Program-made: the position numbers and the translations under genes
The notes under the pieces: model-generated
What the model was told of the DNA's origin: nothing
The model's input: only the letters and a program-made list of their open reading frames with translations
Databases searched by the model: none
Shown: piece after piece, positions 1 to 5,584 of the stretch
How the letters are laid out: every line of letters starts with the position of its first letter
Numbering within the stretch: the stretch's first letter is position 1
Source of the DNA: JBAPRR01 sp049281195
GTDB lineage: Bacteria > Actinomycetota > Acidimicrobiia > Acidimicrobiales > CAVXTF01
DNA length: 8,277 nt
Reading direction: 5' to 3'
Assembly: GCA_049281195.1 (NCBI GenBank)
Contig: JBAPRR010000033.1
Location: 1-8,277, forward strand

Positions 1-267
1 CTGTATGACGTGTGAAGGCCCGTGGAGAAGACTCGGGTAGATCGAAGCCGCGGCGATCAGGCAGTAAGACCCCATGACGAGGAAGAAGCGCTTCCACGAC
101 ACTTTCGTGCGCGCATGCCGCTCTCGTTGCCTTTGGAGAACCTCGTCGGTTTCGGGCAGGTCACAGATGGGAGCCGGCCGGGCATCGTCCAGGGTCAGCA
201 CCGAGAAAGCGCTGCCCACAGAGTCGAGGGAGTCAAAATCGGCTCCACCGAGCAAGGCCCTCTTCAC
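1..267 (-). CDS. Membrane protein of unknown function, N-terminal 89 codons (3' end outside window)
   Basis: The frame is open from a GTG at 267 to the left edge. An in-frame TAG lies 12 codons upstream of the GTG, and AAGG sits 5 bases before it, so this start is well supported. The visible protein begins with a polar, acidic stretch of about 57 residues, including DFDSLDSVGS near the start and an Arg-rich segment (RQRERHARTK, residues 46-55). A hydrophobic helix follows at about residues 60-80 (FFLVMGSYCLIAAASIY), consistent with a first membrane span preceded by positive charge (inside-positive). The gene lies 51 bases downstream of the PPOX gene on the same strand and could be cotranscribed with it. 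I do not recognise the family. Actinobacterial multi-span membrane proteins and membrane glycosyltransferases can start this way, but nothing visible decides the question. Confidence 0.72.
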   Translation of the reverse strand, partial: MKRALLGGADFDSLDSVGSAFSVLTLDDARPAPICDLPETDEVLQRQRERHARTKVSWKRFFLVMGSYCLIAAASIYPSLLHGPSHVIQ

Positions 268-318
268 CGATGCCTTATCGGCAAAAAGGCGGGAAAGCCT
301 GAGCTATGGGGGTCCTCC

Positions 319-714
319 TCAACCCCTCATGTTGACGGCGTTCACCCGGGTCGGGCGGATGAGGACCTTCACCCTCTTGTCCCCCGGGCCGTCGTGCTCA
401 CGGAGGTCGGATGAGTACTTGGATCCCACCGCGTCGGCGAACGAGTAGTCGTCGTCGGGCAATATCTCGGCGTCGCCTCTCACCTCCAGGTAACGGTACG
501 GATTTGCAATATCCAGTATGAACAGGGAGCAGCGCGGGTTGGCCGACAGATTCCTGGTCTTCTGGCGCGACGTGTTGAGCGAGAGCGCAACGTCGCCATC
601 TACTTCTAAGAACCAGACCTCGGTCGTCTGCGGTCGACCGTCACGTCCGACCGTGGCCAGGGTGGCGAACTGCGCTTGGAGAAGATCACGATGGGATTCG
701 GGAATGGATGTCAT
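319..714 (-). CDS. PPOX-fold, probably F420-dependent oxidoreductase
   Basis: This 131-residue protein belongs to the pyridoxamine-5'-phosphate-oxidase-like split beta-barrel superfamily, actinobacterial class (Rv1155-like, TIGR03618 type). Visible family features are the first strand FATLATVGRDGRPQ (16-29) followed by VWFLEVDGD (33-41), the cofactor-phosphate region SRQKTRNL (49-56), and NPYRYLEVRGDAEI (71-84). Members are cytosolic homodimers that bind F420 or a flavin and reduce diverse substrates. The R/K-x-x-R-N-L segment fits F420-type members, but cofactor and substrate cannot be fixed from sequence alone. Length is normal for the family. The ATG at 714 has only GGAG one base upstream, so initiation looks weak, or coupled to upstream translation, or leaderless. 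The gene lies 47 bases after the DUF3089 stop and 51 bases before the membrane-protein start, all on one strand. Confidence 0.9.
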   Translation of the reverse strand: MTSIPESHRDLLQAQFATLATVGRDGRPQTTEVWFLEVDGDVALSLNTSRQKTRNLSANPRCSLFILDIANPYRYLEVRGDAEILPDDDYSFADAVGSKYSSDLREHDGPGDKRVKVLIRPTRVNAVNMRG

Positions 715-761
715 GCTCCAAGTTTGCCGGGTGGCGCCTGACCACGAATCGCCTCATCCGG

Positions 762-2006
762 TCAATGGGCTACCGACCAAGCCGACTCCTCGCCGGCCAC
801 GTCATGAATGAGATTGCCGACGGTCAGGTTGATGTCATCGAGGTGGTATCCCCATGTCGGTCCGAGCGGTTCGGTGATCGTGGGGCGGCTGTCCCCCGGT
901 GTAGAGATGCGAGTTACCTGAAGCCAGGCGGCCCCACCCGCACTGTCGCAACTACCCGAGTACAGGTCCGGATAACCGACCCAGTGCGTGGTGACACCCG
1001 GTGACAACCCCGTCTGCGTCGCGGCGATGAAATAGGGGCTGAGGACGCTCGTCCCCCCGCTCAAGGCCGCAGGGTTCACGCAGGCCACCTGGTCCCCAGG
1101 CTCCGTCGTCTGCTCCGACTGCAGGCTCACTCCTTGCCCGGCTCGGCCGAAAAGGGAGTTCTGGGGAGGCTCGGAAGGGAACGACGACCAGGCGATCACA
1201 CAACCCGTCTCGGAATCACTGGTGCAGAGAGGCATCTTGGCGAAGCTGCCCCCGACAGCCTTGCCGGCAGGAACCTGAACATTCCCGCCGGCGATGATCG
1301 CTACGACGATGCGCTGGAGAACGGAAGGCTGCTGCTCGATCTGAGAGGCGATTAGGTGGATGAGGATCGCCGAGCCTTGGGAGTGCCCGATGAGGATGAT
1401 CGGAAGACCGTTGTCGTCGTTGGCTACAAAGTCGTTCCATGCCGACAACAAGCTGCCGTAAGCAACGTCGAAGGTGGAACGAAGCGTCGACGATGAGCCC
1501 GGTGCCCCGCTCAGGCCTTTCACGATCGATGCCTGCGTGGCGGATCGATACATCGGCGCCCAAACGTTGCAGACGCCGGAAAACGGAGAGGCCTGGTTGA
1601 CCGCCGCCGCTATCTCGCCTGCTTGAGGAACGAGGTTCGAGTTCGGCGTGCTCTCGGTGCTCGACGTCGGATAGACGTAGAAGCAGTCGAACTTCGACGC
1701 GGTCGACGCCGGTTCTACGTCCGCGAAATTCACCGGCGAGCGCGCACCGTTCGCAGCCACCGACGTAGCCGACGGCTGGTAAGCGCAGGGGTCCTTCGCC
1801 GCCTCTGGTCGGCATAGCCAGACCGTCGGAGTCGTAGGCGCCGTGGTCGGAGTGGTCGTCGGAGCAACGCTCGAGGACGTGGAGGTTGGCGCAATTGACG
1901 ATGTCGTGGTCGTCGTCGTGGACGTGGACGATCCGGATGTCGAGCACGAGGCGAGCGCAATCGAAATTCCCACGACGGCGATGCAAATCGTTGCCGATCG
2001 CACCAC
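762..2006 (-). CDS. Secreted DUF3089 alpha/beta-hydrolase lipoprotein
   Basis: A 414-residue lipoprotein of the DUF3089 (PF11288) alpha/beta-hydrolase family, probably an esterase or lipase outside the membrane. Residues 5-20 form a hydrophobic signal ending in the lipobox L-A-S-C, with Cys21 as the lipidation site. Residues 22-61 are a Ser/Thr/Pro linker. The catalytic domain starts near 62. FDCFYVYPT (106-114) is a family landmark, and GHSQG (207-211) gives nucleophile Ser209. His388, in GYHLDDIN, is the likely catalytic His; the acid may be Asp347 or Asp390, which is inference. Six or more Cys after the lipobox suggest disulfides. I chose GTG at 2006 because the signal peptide begins there and AGGA (2013-2016) lies 6 bases upstream; GTG at 2003 is possible. 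The frame stays open to 2234, but the extension lacks a signal and overlaps MarR. The gene diverges from MarR and may lead a transcript with the two genes downstream. Confidence 0.88.
   Translation of the reverse strand: MVRSATICIAVVGISIALASCSTSGSSTSTTTTTTSSIAPTSTSSSVAPTTTPTTAPTTPTVWLCRPEAAKDPCAYQPSATSVAANGARSPVNFADVEPASTASKFDCFYVYPTSSTESTPNSNLVPQAGEIAAAVNQASPFSGVCNVWAPMYRSATQASIVKGLSGAPGSSSTLRSTFDVAYGSLLSAWNDFVANDDNGLPIILIGHSQGSAILIHLIASQIEQQPSVLQRIVVAIIAGGNVQVPAGKAVGGSFAKMPLCTSDSETGCVIAWSSFPSEPPQNSLFGRAGQGVSLQSEQTTEPGDQVACVNPAALSGGTSVLSPYFIAATQTGLSPGVTTHWVGYPDLYSGSCDSAGGAAWLQVTRISTPGDSRPTITEPLGPTWGYHLDDINLTVGNLIHDVAGEESAWSVAH
1824..1943 (-). repeat. Low-complexity Ser/Thr/Pro linker coding segment
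   Basis: Codons 22-61 of the DUF3089 lipoprotein encode runs of Thr and Ser with Pro and Ala (for example six Thr in a row, then TTTPTTAPTTPT). On the plus strand this appears as repeated gtc/gtg/gac triplets. It is a flexible tether between the lipidated Cys and the hydrolase domain and a plausible O-glycosylation zone. Repeat-length change by slippage is possible here. Confidence 0.85.
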
Positions 2007-2045
2007 CTTTCGTCCTGGGCCCTGTTCAGATGGGTCCCGGTCAGA

Positions 2046-2064
2046 TAGGCAACCTAGTTGCATA
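2046..2064. promoter_or_regulatory. Candidate MarR operator, GCAAC-cta-GTTGC inverted repeat
   Basis: A perfect 5-base inverted repeat (GCAAC at 2049-2053, GTTGC at 2057-2061) with a 3-base spacer gains outer TA pairs, giving 7 of 9 paired positions over 19 bases. It lies between the lipoprotein start (2006) and the MarR start (2084). It overlaps a possible -10 element for MarR, CATAAA at 2061-2066. If that -10 is right, the transcript starts near 2073 and the MarR leader is about 11 bases. This fits autorepression by MarR, but binding is inferred from position and symmetry. Confidence 0.5.
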
Positions 2065-2083
2065 AAGTAGAGTGTGCCCGCGA

Positions 2084-2557
2084 ATGCCAGACGTTGCAAG
2101 TAGCCCCTACCGATTCGGCGACCTCCTCGCCTTGGCCAGACGCAGCTGGATCCGTCAGGTGCGCGCCGCTGTTGAAAAGGCGGGATTCGACGGCTACCGC
2201 CAGAGTGACTCGATCGTCCTGCGCCTCCTGGCACAGAGACCGCTCGCTATCGGGCAGCTCGGAGACGGGATAGGCGTAACCCGCCAAGCCGCTCGCAAGG
2301 TCGCCGACGCGATGGTCGATCGGGGCTATGCCGAATTCGAAGCCGATCCCGACGACGCCCGGCGAACCCTTGTGGTCCTAACCAAATACGGACGCTCCTA
2401 TGCGCGCGCAGTCGCCAGGACCCAGAACGCTCTCAATGCGCAAATGAGCGAGCGCGTCAGCCGGGACGATCTGAAGGCTGCCGATTCGGTGCTCAGAGCC
2501 GTGTTCCCGACAGCCGAAAGCCGGAGGCGTCTGGACGCGGTTGCGCCGCCGCAGTGA
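2084..2557 (+). CDS. MarR-family transcriptional regulator
   Basis: A winged helix-turn-helix protein of 157 residues, cytosolic and expected to act as a dimer. An N-terminal dimerisation helix contains YRFGDLLALARRSWIRQV. The DNA-reading part includes LAIGQLGDGIGVTRQAARKV (the HTH), then MVDRGYAEFEADPDDARRTLVVLT (recognition-helix end and wing, with the classic D-x-D-x-R-x wing tip), then the C-terminal helix. Length is usual for MarR. The start is uncertain: ATG at 2084 is taken here, and GTG at 2072 would add four residues; neither has a good Shine-Dalgarno. The gene diverges from the DUF3089 lipoprotein and converges directly with the thioesterase. Members usually release DNA on binding a small phenolic or acyl ligand or on thiol oxidation; the ligand is unknown. 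No Cys is visible in the 2084 form, which argues against an OhrR-type thiol switch. Confidence 0.92.
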   Translation: MPDVASSPYRFGDLLALARRSWIRQVRAAVEKAGFDGYRQSDSIVLRLLAQRPLAIGQLGDGIGVTRQAARKVADAMVDRGYAEFEADPDDARRTLVVLTKYGRSYARAVARTQNALNAQMSERVSRDDLKAADSVLRAVFPTAESRRRLDAVAPPQ

Positions 2558-3409
2558 TCAGCCGAGGCGAATGCCCGCGAGTTGATGGGCTTCGGCCACC
2601 AGGCGGCCAGTGCGATCCCAGATGAAACACGACTCGTCCACCCGTTGCGCGTCGATCAGTTGAGCCCGCTGCAAGACGCGGACCGGTCCGGGTTCTGGAA
2701 GCGCTCTGACGAAGACGGTCATCGCCAGAGTCGGCACCCAACCGACGAACTCGATCTCAAAGGTGGCGGGAGGAAAAGCGTCCCCGGCGAACAGCAGCGA
2801 AACAGGATCGAAGCTCTCGTCGTGCGACAGCGCGAGCCAGCCGCGAAGCTCACCGAGACCGCTGGGCTCCCCTCGCGTGAACCCCGTCGTGGCCGGATCG
2901 AGTCGTATGTCGATCTGCTCCATGATCGCCACCCGGGCTCCGTTGGGCAGCAGACCGACCAACGGGATGCATCGATCGAATGGAACGTCTTCTATCGCCG
3001 GGACACCACCGTCCCAGAAGACCTTCCCGCCGCGCTCGAGGCGTGACACGGTGATGAGCGATTCCACACATACCTTGTCGTTCTGCAGCAACTGCGCGCG
3101 GACCTGGCTCGCCGACCGCCCCTCGCGGATCACTTCAGTCCAAACGACAACGGGACCTGGCTCGGGAGCCCGGACATATTGTCCGGTGGCGGTTATGACG
3201 TGAGGGTGGGACGTTGCACACGACGCCGCTCTTCCGAGTACGCCCAGCAGGTAGCCGCCATTGGGCTTGTTACCGATCGTCCACTCAGTGTTCAAGAATG
3301 CGTCGAATCTGCCCGGACCGGCTGGAACAACCGCGGTCACCTCGGAGAACGGGTATCTCACCGCGGCACCCTGGCCCGCCGGTTCGGCCTGGACGGTCTC
3401 GTCACTCAT
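2558..3409 (-). CDS. Acyl-CoA thioesterase family protein (double hotdog, TesB-like)
   Basis: A 283-residue protein with the layout of the actinobacterial 'thioesterase family protein' (4HBT_3/TesB-like, PF13622), two hotdog domains in one chain that hydrolyse acyl-CoA thioesters in the cytosol. The first hotdog shows NGGYLLGVLGRAA (50-62), the central-helix signature, then GRSASQVRAQLLQ (97-109). The second shows LLFAGDAFPP (205-214), WVPTLAMTVFVRALPEPGPV (224-243) and the terminal FIWDRTGRLVAEAHQLAGIR (262-281). Asp210 is a candidate active-site residue. The ATG at 3409 has GAGG only one base upstream. A TATTAA on the minus strand (3431-3436) would put the start of transcription about 15 bases before the ATG, so the leader may be very short. 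It abuts MarR stop to stop and diverges from the VOC gene. Substrate chain length is unknown. Confidence 0.88.
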   Translation of the reverse strand: MSDETVQAEPAGQGAAVRYPFSEVTAVVPAGPGRFDAFLNTEWTIGNKPNGGYLLGVLGRAASCATSHPHVITATGQYVRAPEPGPVVVWTEVIREGRSASQVRAQLLQNDKVCVESLITVSRLERGGKVFWDGGVPAIEDVPFDRCIPLVGLLPNGARVAIMEQIDIRLDPATTGFTRGEPSGLGELRGWLALSHDESFDPVSLLFAGDAFPPATFEIEFVGWVPTLAMTVFVRALPEPGPVRVLQRAQLIDAQRVDESCFIWDRTGRLVAEAHQLAGIRLG

Positions 3410-3425
3410 CCCTCGAAACTAGTTG

Positions 3426-3463
3426 GTTGCTTAATAGAACGCAATCTCTCAGACCGTTGCTTA
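3426..3463. promoter_or_regulatory. Pair of GTTGCTTA motifs 30 bases apart, candidate MarR sites
   Basis: GTTGCTTA occurs at 3426-3433 and again at 3456-3463, a 30-base spacing close to three helical turns. GCAA lies between them at 3441-3444. The first copy sits in CTAGTTG(G)TTGC-TTAATAG, which resembles CTAGTTGC-ATAAAGTAG at the MarR promoter (2054-2070), and overlaps the likely -10 of the thioesterase. The sites are 17-54 bases upstream of the thioesterase ATG and about 100-138 upstream of the VOC ATG. Control by the neighbouring MarR is inferred. Confidence 0.4.
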
Positions 3464-3468
3464 GGACC

Positions 3469-3497
3469 ATTTGCAGCAGATTCCCAGCCGTGCAAAT
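3469..3497. promoter_or_regulatory. ATTTGCA-N15-TGCAAAT inverted repeat upstream of VOC gene
   Basis: Two perfect 7-base arms (3469-3475 and 3491-3497) are separated by 15 bases, so the arm centres are 22 bases apart, about two helical turns. The repeat lies 67-95 bases upstream of the VOC ATG. It could be an operator for a dimeric regulator, or a weak stem. Each arm contains the TTGC/GCAA core seen in the neighbouring candidate sites. Confidence 0.35.
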
Positions 3498-3563
3498 CCG
3501 CGCTTGCCCATCGACATCTGACGCGCCAGAGTGGGGCTGGTCCCCGAGCAACGGAGGTTGACC

Positions 3564-4313
3564 ATGTCAGAGATGACCAGGTACGAGCATGGAGTTCCGT
3601 CATGGGTCGATATCGGGACCACCGACCTCGCCGCAGGCATGGCCTTCTACTCCGAACTGTTCGGCTGGACCGGGCAGGACATGGGAGAAGACGCCGGGCA
3701 CTACACGATCGTGTCCAAGAACGGTAAGCAAGTCGCGGCAATCAGCCCCGCACAGGATGCGGGCCCTCCCCGATGGACCGTCTATGTGAACGTCGACGAC
3801 GCCGACGCCGTGACCAAGATCGTCGAGGCCGCCGGCGGAACCGTGATTGTCCCTCCCATGGACGTGATGTCCGCAGGCCGGATGGCGATATTCCAGGACA
3901 CCACGGGAGCGTTCATCGCCGTTTGGCAAGCAGGCGATCACCTGGGTGCGGATCTGGTGAACGAGCAGGGCTCCCTCGTTTGGGAGGAGCTGTCTACAAG
4001 CGACCTCGAAAAATCCAAAGCCTTCTACACCGCCGTTTTCGGATGGGGGTGGGGAGGAAGTGACGAATACGCCGAGGCTCAGGTCAACGGACGGACCGTT
4101 GCCGGCGTCATGCCGCGGCCAGAGGGCATGCCTGCCGAGGTACCGGATCACTGGCTCGTTTACTTCGGGAGCGACGACGTTGACGAGGATGCAAAAAGGG
4201 CTGGCGGACTCGGGGCAACCGTCGTCGTGGACCCGATGGACATCCCGAATACGGGGCGCTTCGCTGTTCTGGTCGACCCACAAGGTGCGATGTTCGCTCT
4301 GTTCAAGGGCTAA
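3564..4313 (+). CDS. Tandem VOC (glyoxalase-fold) protein, CFP-30B-like
   Basis: A 249-residue protein made of two vicinal-oxygen-chelate domains, at about 11-123 and 136-248. The repeats are easy to align: FYSELFGW (28-35) with FYTAVFGW (154-161), and PPMDV..AGRMAIFQDTTGAF (97-117) with DPMDI..TGRFAVLVDPQGAM (223-243). This architecture matches the actinobacterial CFP-30B/CFP32 (Rv0577-type) family, often labelled glyoxalase or hydroxylase. The reaction is not settled, and I cannot see a clear His/Glu metal set in the first domain. It is soluble, with no signal peptide. ATG 3564 is chosen because GGAGG (3553-3557) lies 6 bases upstream and the VOC domain starts just after; the frame extends to 3531 without a better start. 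It diverges from the thioesterase and converges with GNAT, 35 bases apart. Confidence 0.92.
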   Translation: MSEMTRYEHGVPSWVDIGTTDLAAGMAFYSELFGWTGQDMGEDAGHYTIVSKNGKQVAAISPAQDAGPPRWTVYVNVDDADAVTKIVEAAGGTVIVPPMDVMSAGRMAIFQDTTGAFIAVWQAGDHLGADLVNEQGSLVWEELSTSDLEKSKAFYTAVFGWGWGGSDEYAEAQVNGRTVAGVMPRPEGMPAEVPDHWLVYFGSDDVDEDAKRAGGLGATVVVDPMDIPNTGRFAVLVDPQGAMFALFKG

Positions 4314-4348
4314 TCGGTTCAAGGTCTCATCGCGGAGCGCTCCCTGTC

Positions 4349-4849
4349 CTAAAGCGCCAGTTCATAGGTCTGACCGACGAGGTCCACGCCAAAACTGTGG
4401 TGAGGCTCTTCGGCCACCAACTGGAATCCGGCTCTCAGGTAGACGCAGCGCGCTGCGACAAGAGGATGGTTCGTCCACAGCACCATGCGGCGGTAGTTCG
4501 CTGTTCGGGCGAACTCGACGCAGGTATCGACCAGCTTCTTACCGACTCCGAGGCCCTGCGCTGCAGGATCTACAAGTAGAAGGCGGAGCTGCGCCTCTGT
4601 GGGATTTTTCTCGACGCACAGAACACAGCCGATTCTCCTGCCGTCCAACTCAGCTATCCATCCTGCCCCTCGGTCAGAACGTGGCCCGTTCGCGAAGTCA
4701 GCAACGATCCGTGCGACCAGCGCTTCGAACGATGTGTCCCAGCCGAACTCCGACGCGTACAGCTCCCCGTGGGCCATCACGATCCAACCGAGGTCACCGG
4801 GCGCTTCTGCGAAACGGACGAGGACCTCAGCAGCGCTGGCGCGGCTCAT
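4349..4849 (-). CDS. GNAT-family N-acetyltransferase
   Basis: A 166-residue single-domain GNAT enzyme that transfers acetyl from acetyl-CoA to an amine. Strand beta4 is LRLLLVDP (88-95), followed by the CoA pyrophosphate loop Q98-G-L-G-V-G103 and its helix. YLRAGF (137-142) supplies Tyr137, the usual general acid. The N-terminal part (GWIVMAHGELYASEFGWDTSFEALVARIVADF, about 21-52) resembles the GNAT half of actinobacterial proteins that fuse a MarR-type HTH to a GNAT. Here the HTH is absent and the gene is complete as a stand-alone enzyme. ATG 4849 has GGAGGTG 5 bases upstream, so the start is firm. It diverges from TetR across a strong palindrome and is the obvious target of that repressor. 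The acceptor is unknown. Confidence 0.92.
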   Translation of the reverse strand: MSRASAAEVLVRFAEAPGDLGWIVMAHGELYASEFGWDTSFEALVARIVADFANGPRSDRGAGWIAELDGRRIGCVLCVEKNPTEAQLRLLLVDPAAQGLGVGKKLVDTCVEFARTANYRRMVLWTNHPLVAARCVYLRAGFQLVAEEPHHSFGVDLVGQTYELAL

Positions 4850-4873
4850 CAGGACACCTCCACTGATAGAAAG

Positions 4874-4897
4874 TCACTGACACAAGTGTTTCAGTGA
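4874..4897. promoter_or_regulatory. Candidate TetR operator, 24-base palindrome
   Basis: Perfect 7-base arms TCACTGA (4874-4880) and TCAGTGA (4891-4897) flank a partly symmetric core with ACA/TGT pairs, so 10 of 12 positions pair. It lies between the GNAT start (4849) and the TetR start (4962, or 4905). If GTG 4905 is used, the right arm overlaps its GAGG ribosome site. Extra half-sites occur nearby: CACTGA at 4861-4866 and GTTTCAGT at 4932-4939. Symmetry and location support binding by the adjacent TetR; this is inferred. Confidence 0.65.
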
Positions 4898-4961
4898 GGC
4901 TACCGTGGCCCCGCAAGGTGCTACCACAGACGTTTCAGTAGACGGGAGAGGGCCTGCGACA

Positions 4962-5528
4962 ATGACTACCGAGGCCGTCCAGGGATCGCCTCGCCGGGCG
5001 GAGCTCCTGGCGTCTGCATATTCGTATGCGCTGGGAAACGGCCTCTCCGACATGTCACTACGACCCCTCGCCCAGGCGACGGGCACCAGCCCCAGGGTCC
5101 TGTTGTATCTGTTCGGCTCCAAGGACGATCTGATCGCCGAGATATTGGCGAAAGCCAGAACTGAGCAGCTCCACCTGGTGACGACTGTGCTCTCCGAGCA
5201 CCGGCATTCCGGCAATGCGTTCGACGCCCTGGTCGACCGGCTTTGGAATTGGTTGGCTGAGCCCGCCCAGCGCGACACCATCAGGCTCTTCTTCGAGGCA
5301 TACACCAGGTCGCTGAAAAATGAGTCCGGGCCCTGGCGTGAATTCGCCGCGCAGTCGGTTCGCGATTGGATCGAACTGCTCGATAGCGCTCAACCCGAGG
5401 TCGACCGGGCAGCTGCGACGCTTCGTTCGACGAGAGCGCTGGCGTTGCTCCGGGGATTGTTGCTCGACCTATTGGCCTGCGAGGATTTGGACCGCGTCAA
5501 CTCTGCGATTTTTCCGATTCCTGACTAA
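4962..5528 (+). CDS. TetR/AcrR-family transcriptional regulator
   Basis: A 188-residue one-component repressor. The N-terminal DNA-binding domain runs from about residue 10 to 60: RRAELLASAYSYALGNGLSD, then the HTH MSLRPLAQATGTSPRVLLYLFGSKDDLI, with the family-typical LYxxFGSKDDL end. The rest is an all-helical ligand and dimer domain with many Leu and Trp residues. The ligand is unknown. Two starts are possible. ATG 4962 has AGAGGG 9 bases upstream and gives a normal short N-terminal arm, so I prefer it. GTG 4905 has GAGG 5 bases upstream and would add 19 residues. It diverges from GNAT and is followed 56 bases later by the cupin on the same strand, with no clear terminator between, so TetR-cupin is a likely operon. 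Confidence 0.92.
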   Translation: MTTEAVQGSPRRAELLASAYSYALGNGLSDMSLRPLAQATGTSPRVLLYLFGSKDDLIAEILAKARTEQLHLVTTVLSEHRHSGNAFDALVDRLWNWLAEPAQRDTIRLFFEAYTRSLKNESGPWREFAAQSVRDWIELLDSAQPEVDRAAATLRSTRALALLRGLLLDLLACEDLDRVNSAIFPIPD

Positions 5529-5584
5529 TTTCTGAGAGTCACCCGATTGATTCGCGTCAAAAGAGGAAGGTAAGCACCTCCATC

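Noticed and set aside
1216..1986. Long open frame of 256 codons on the minus strand inside the DUF3089 gene
   Set aside because: It is a shifted-frame shadow, rich in Arg and His with no domain. The DUF3089 frame has the lipobox, linker and GHSQG motif.
2007..2234. N-terminal extension of the DUF3089 frame by 76 codons
   Set aside because: It would bury the signal peptide and overlap MarR and its promoter. GTG 2006 has its own ribosome site directly before the lipoprotein signal.
3179..3727. Plus-strand frame of 182 codons across the thioesterase start and VOC start
   Set aside because: It overlaps two well-supported genes in other frames and has no recognisable domain.
3600..4322. Minus-strand frame of 240 codons opposite the VOC gene
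   Set aside because: It mirrors the coding sequence of the VOC protein, whose two repeated domains and ribosome site are clear.
4334..4343. GGAGCGCTCC palindrome between VOC and GNAT, considered as a bidirectional terminator
   Set aside because: There is no loop and no T-run on either side, so I cannot support a terminator.
4060..4866. Plus-strand frame of 268 codons opposite the GNAT gene
   Set aside because: Its composition is Arg/Ser/Pro-rich as in shadow frames, and it spans the ends of two real genes.
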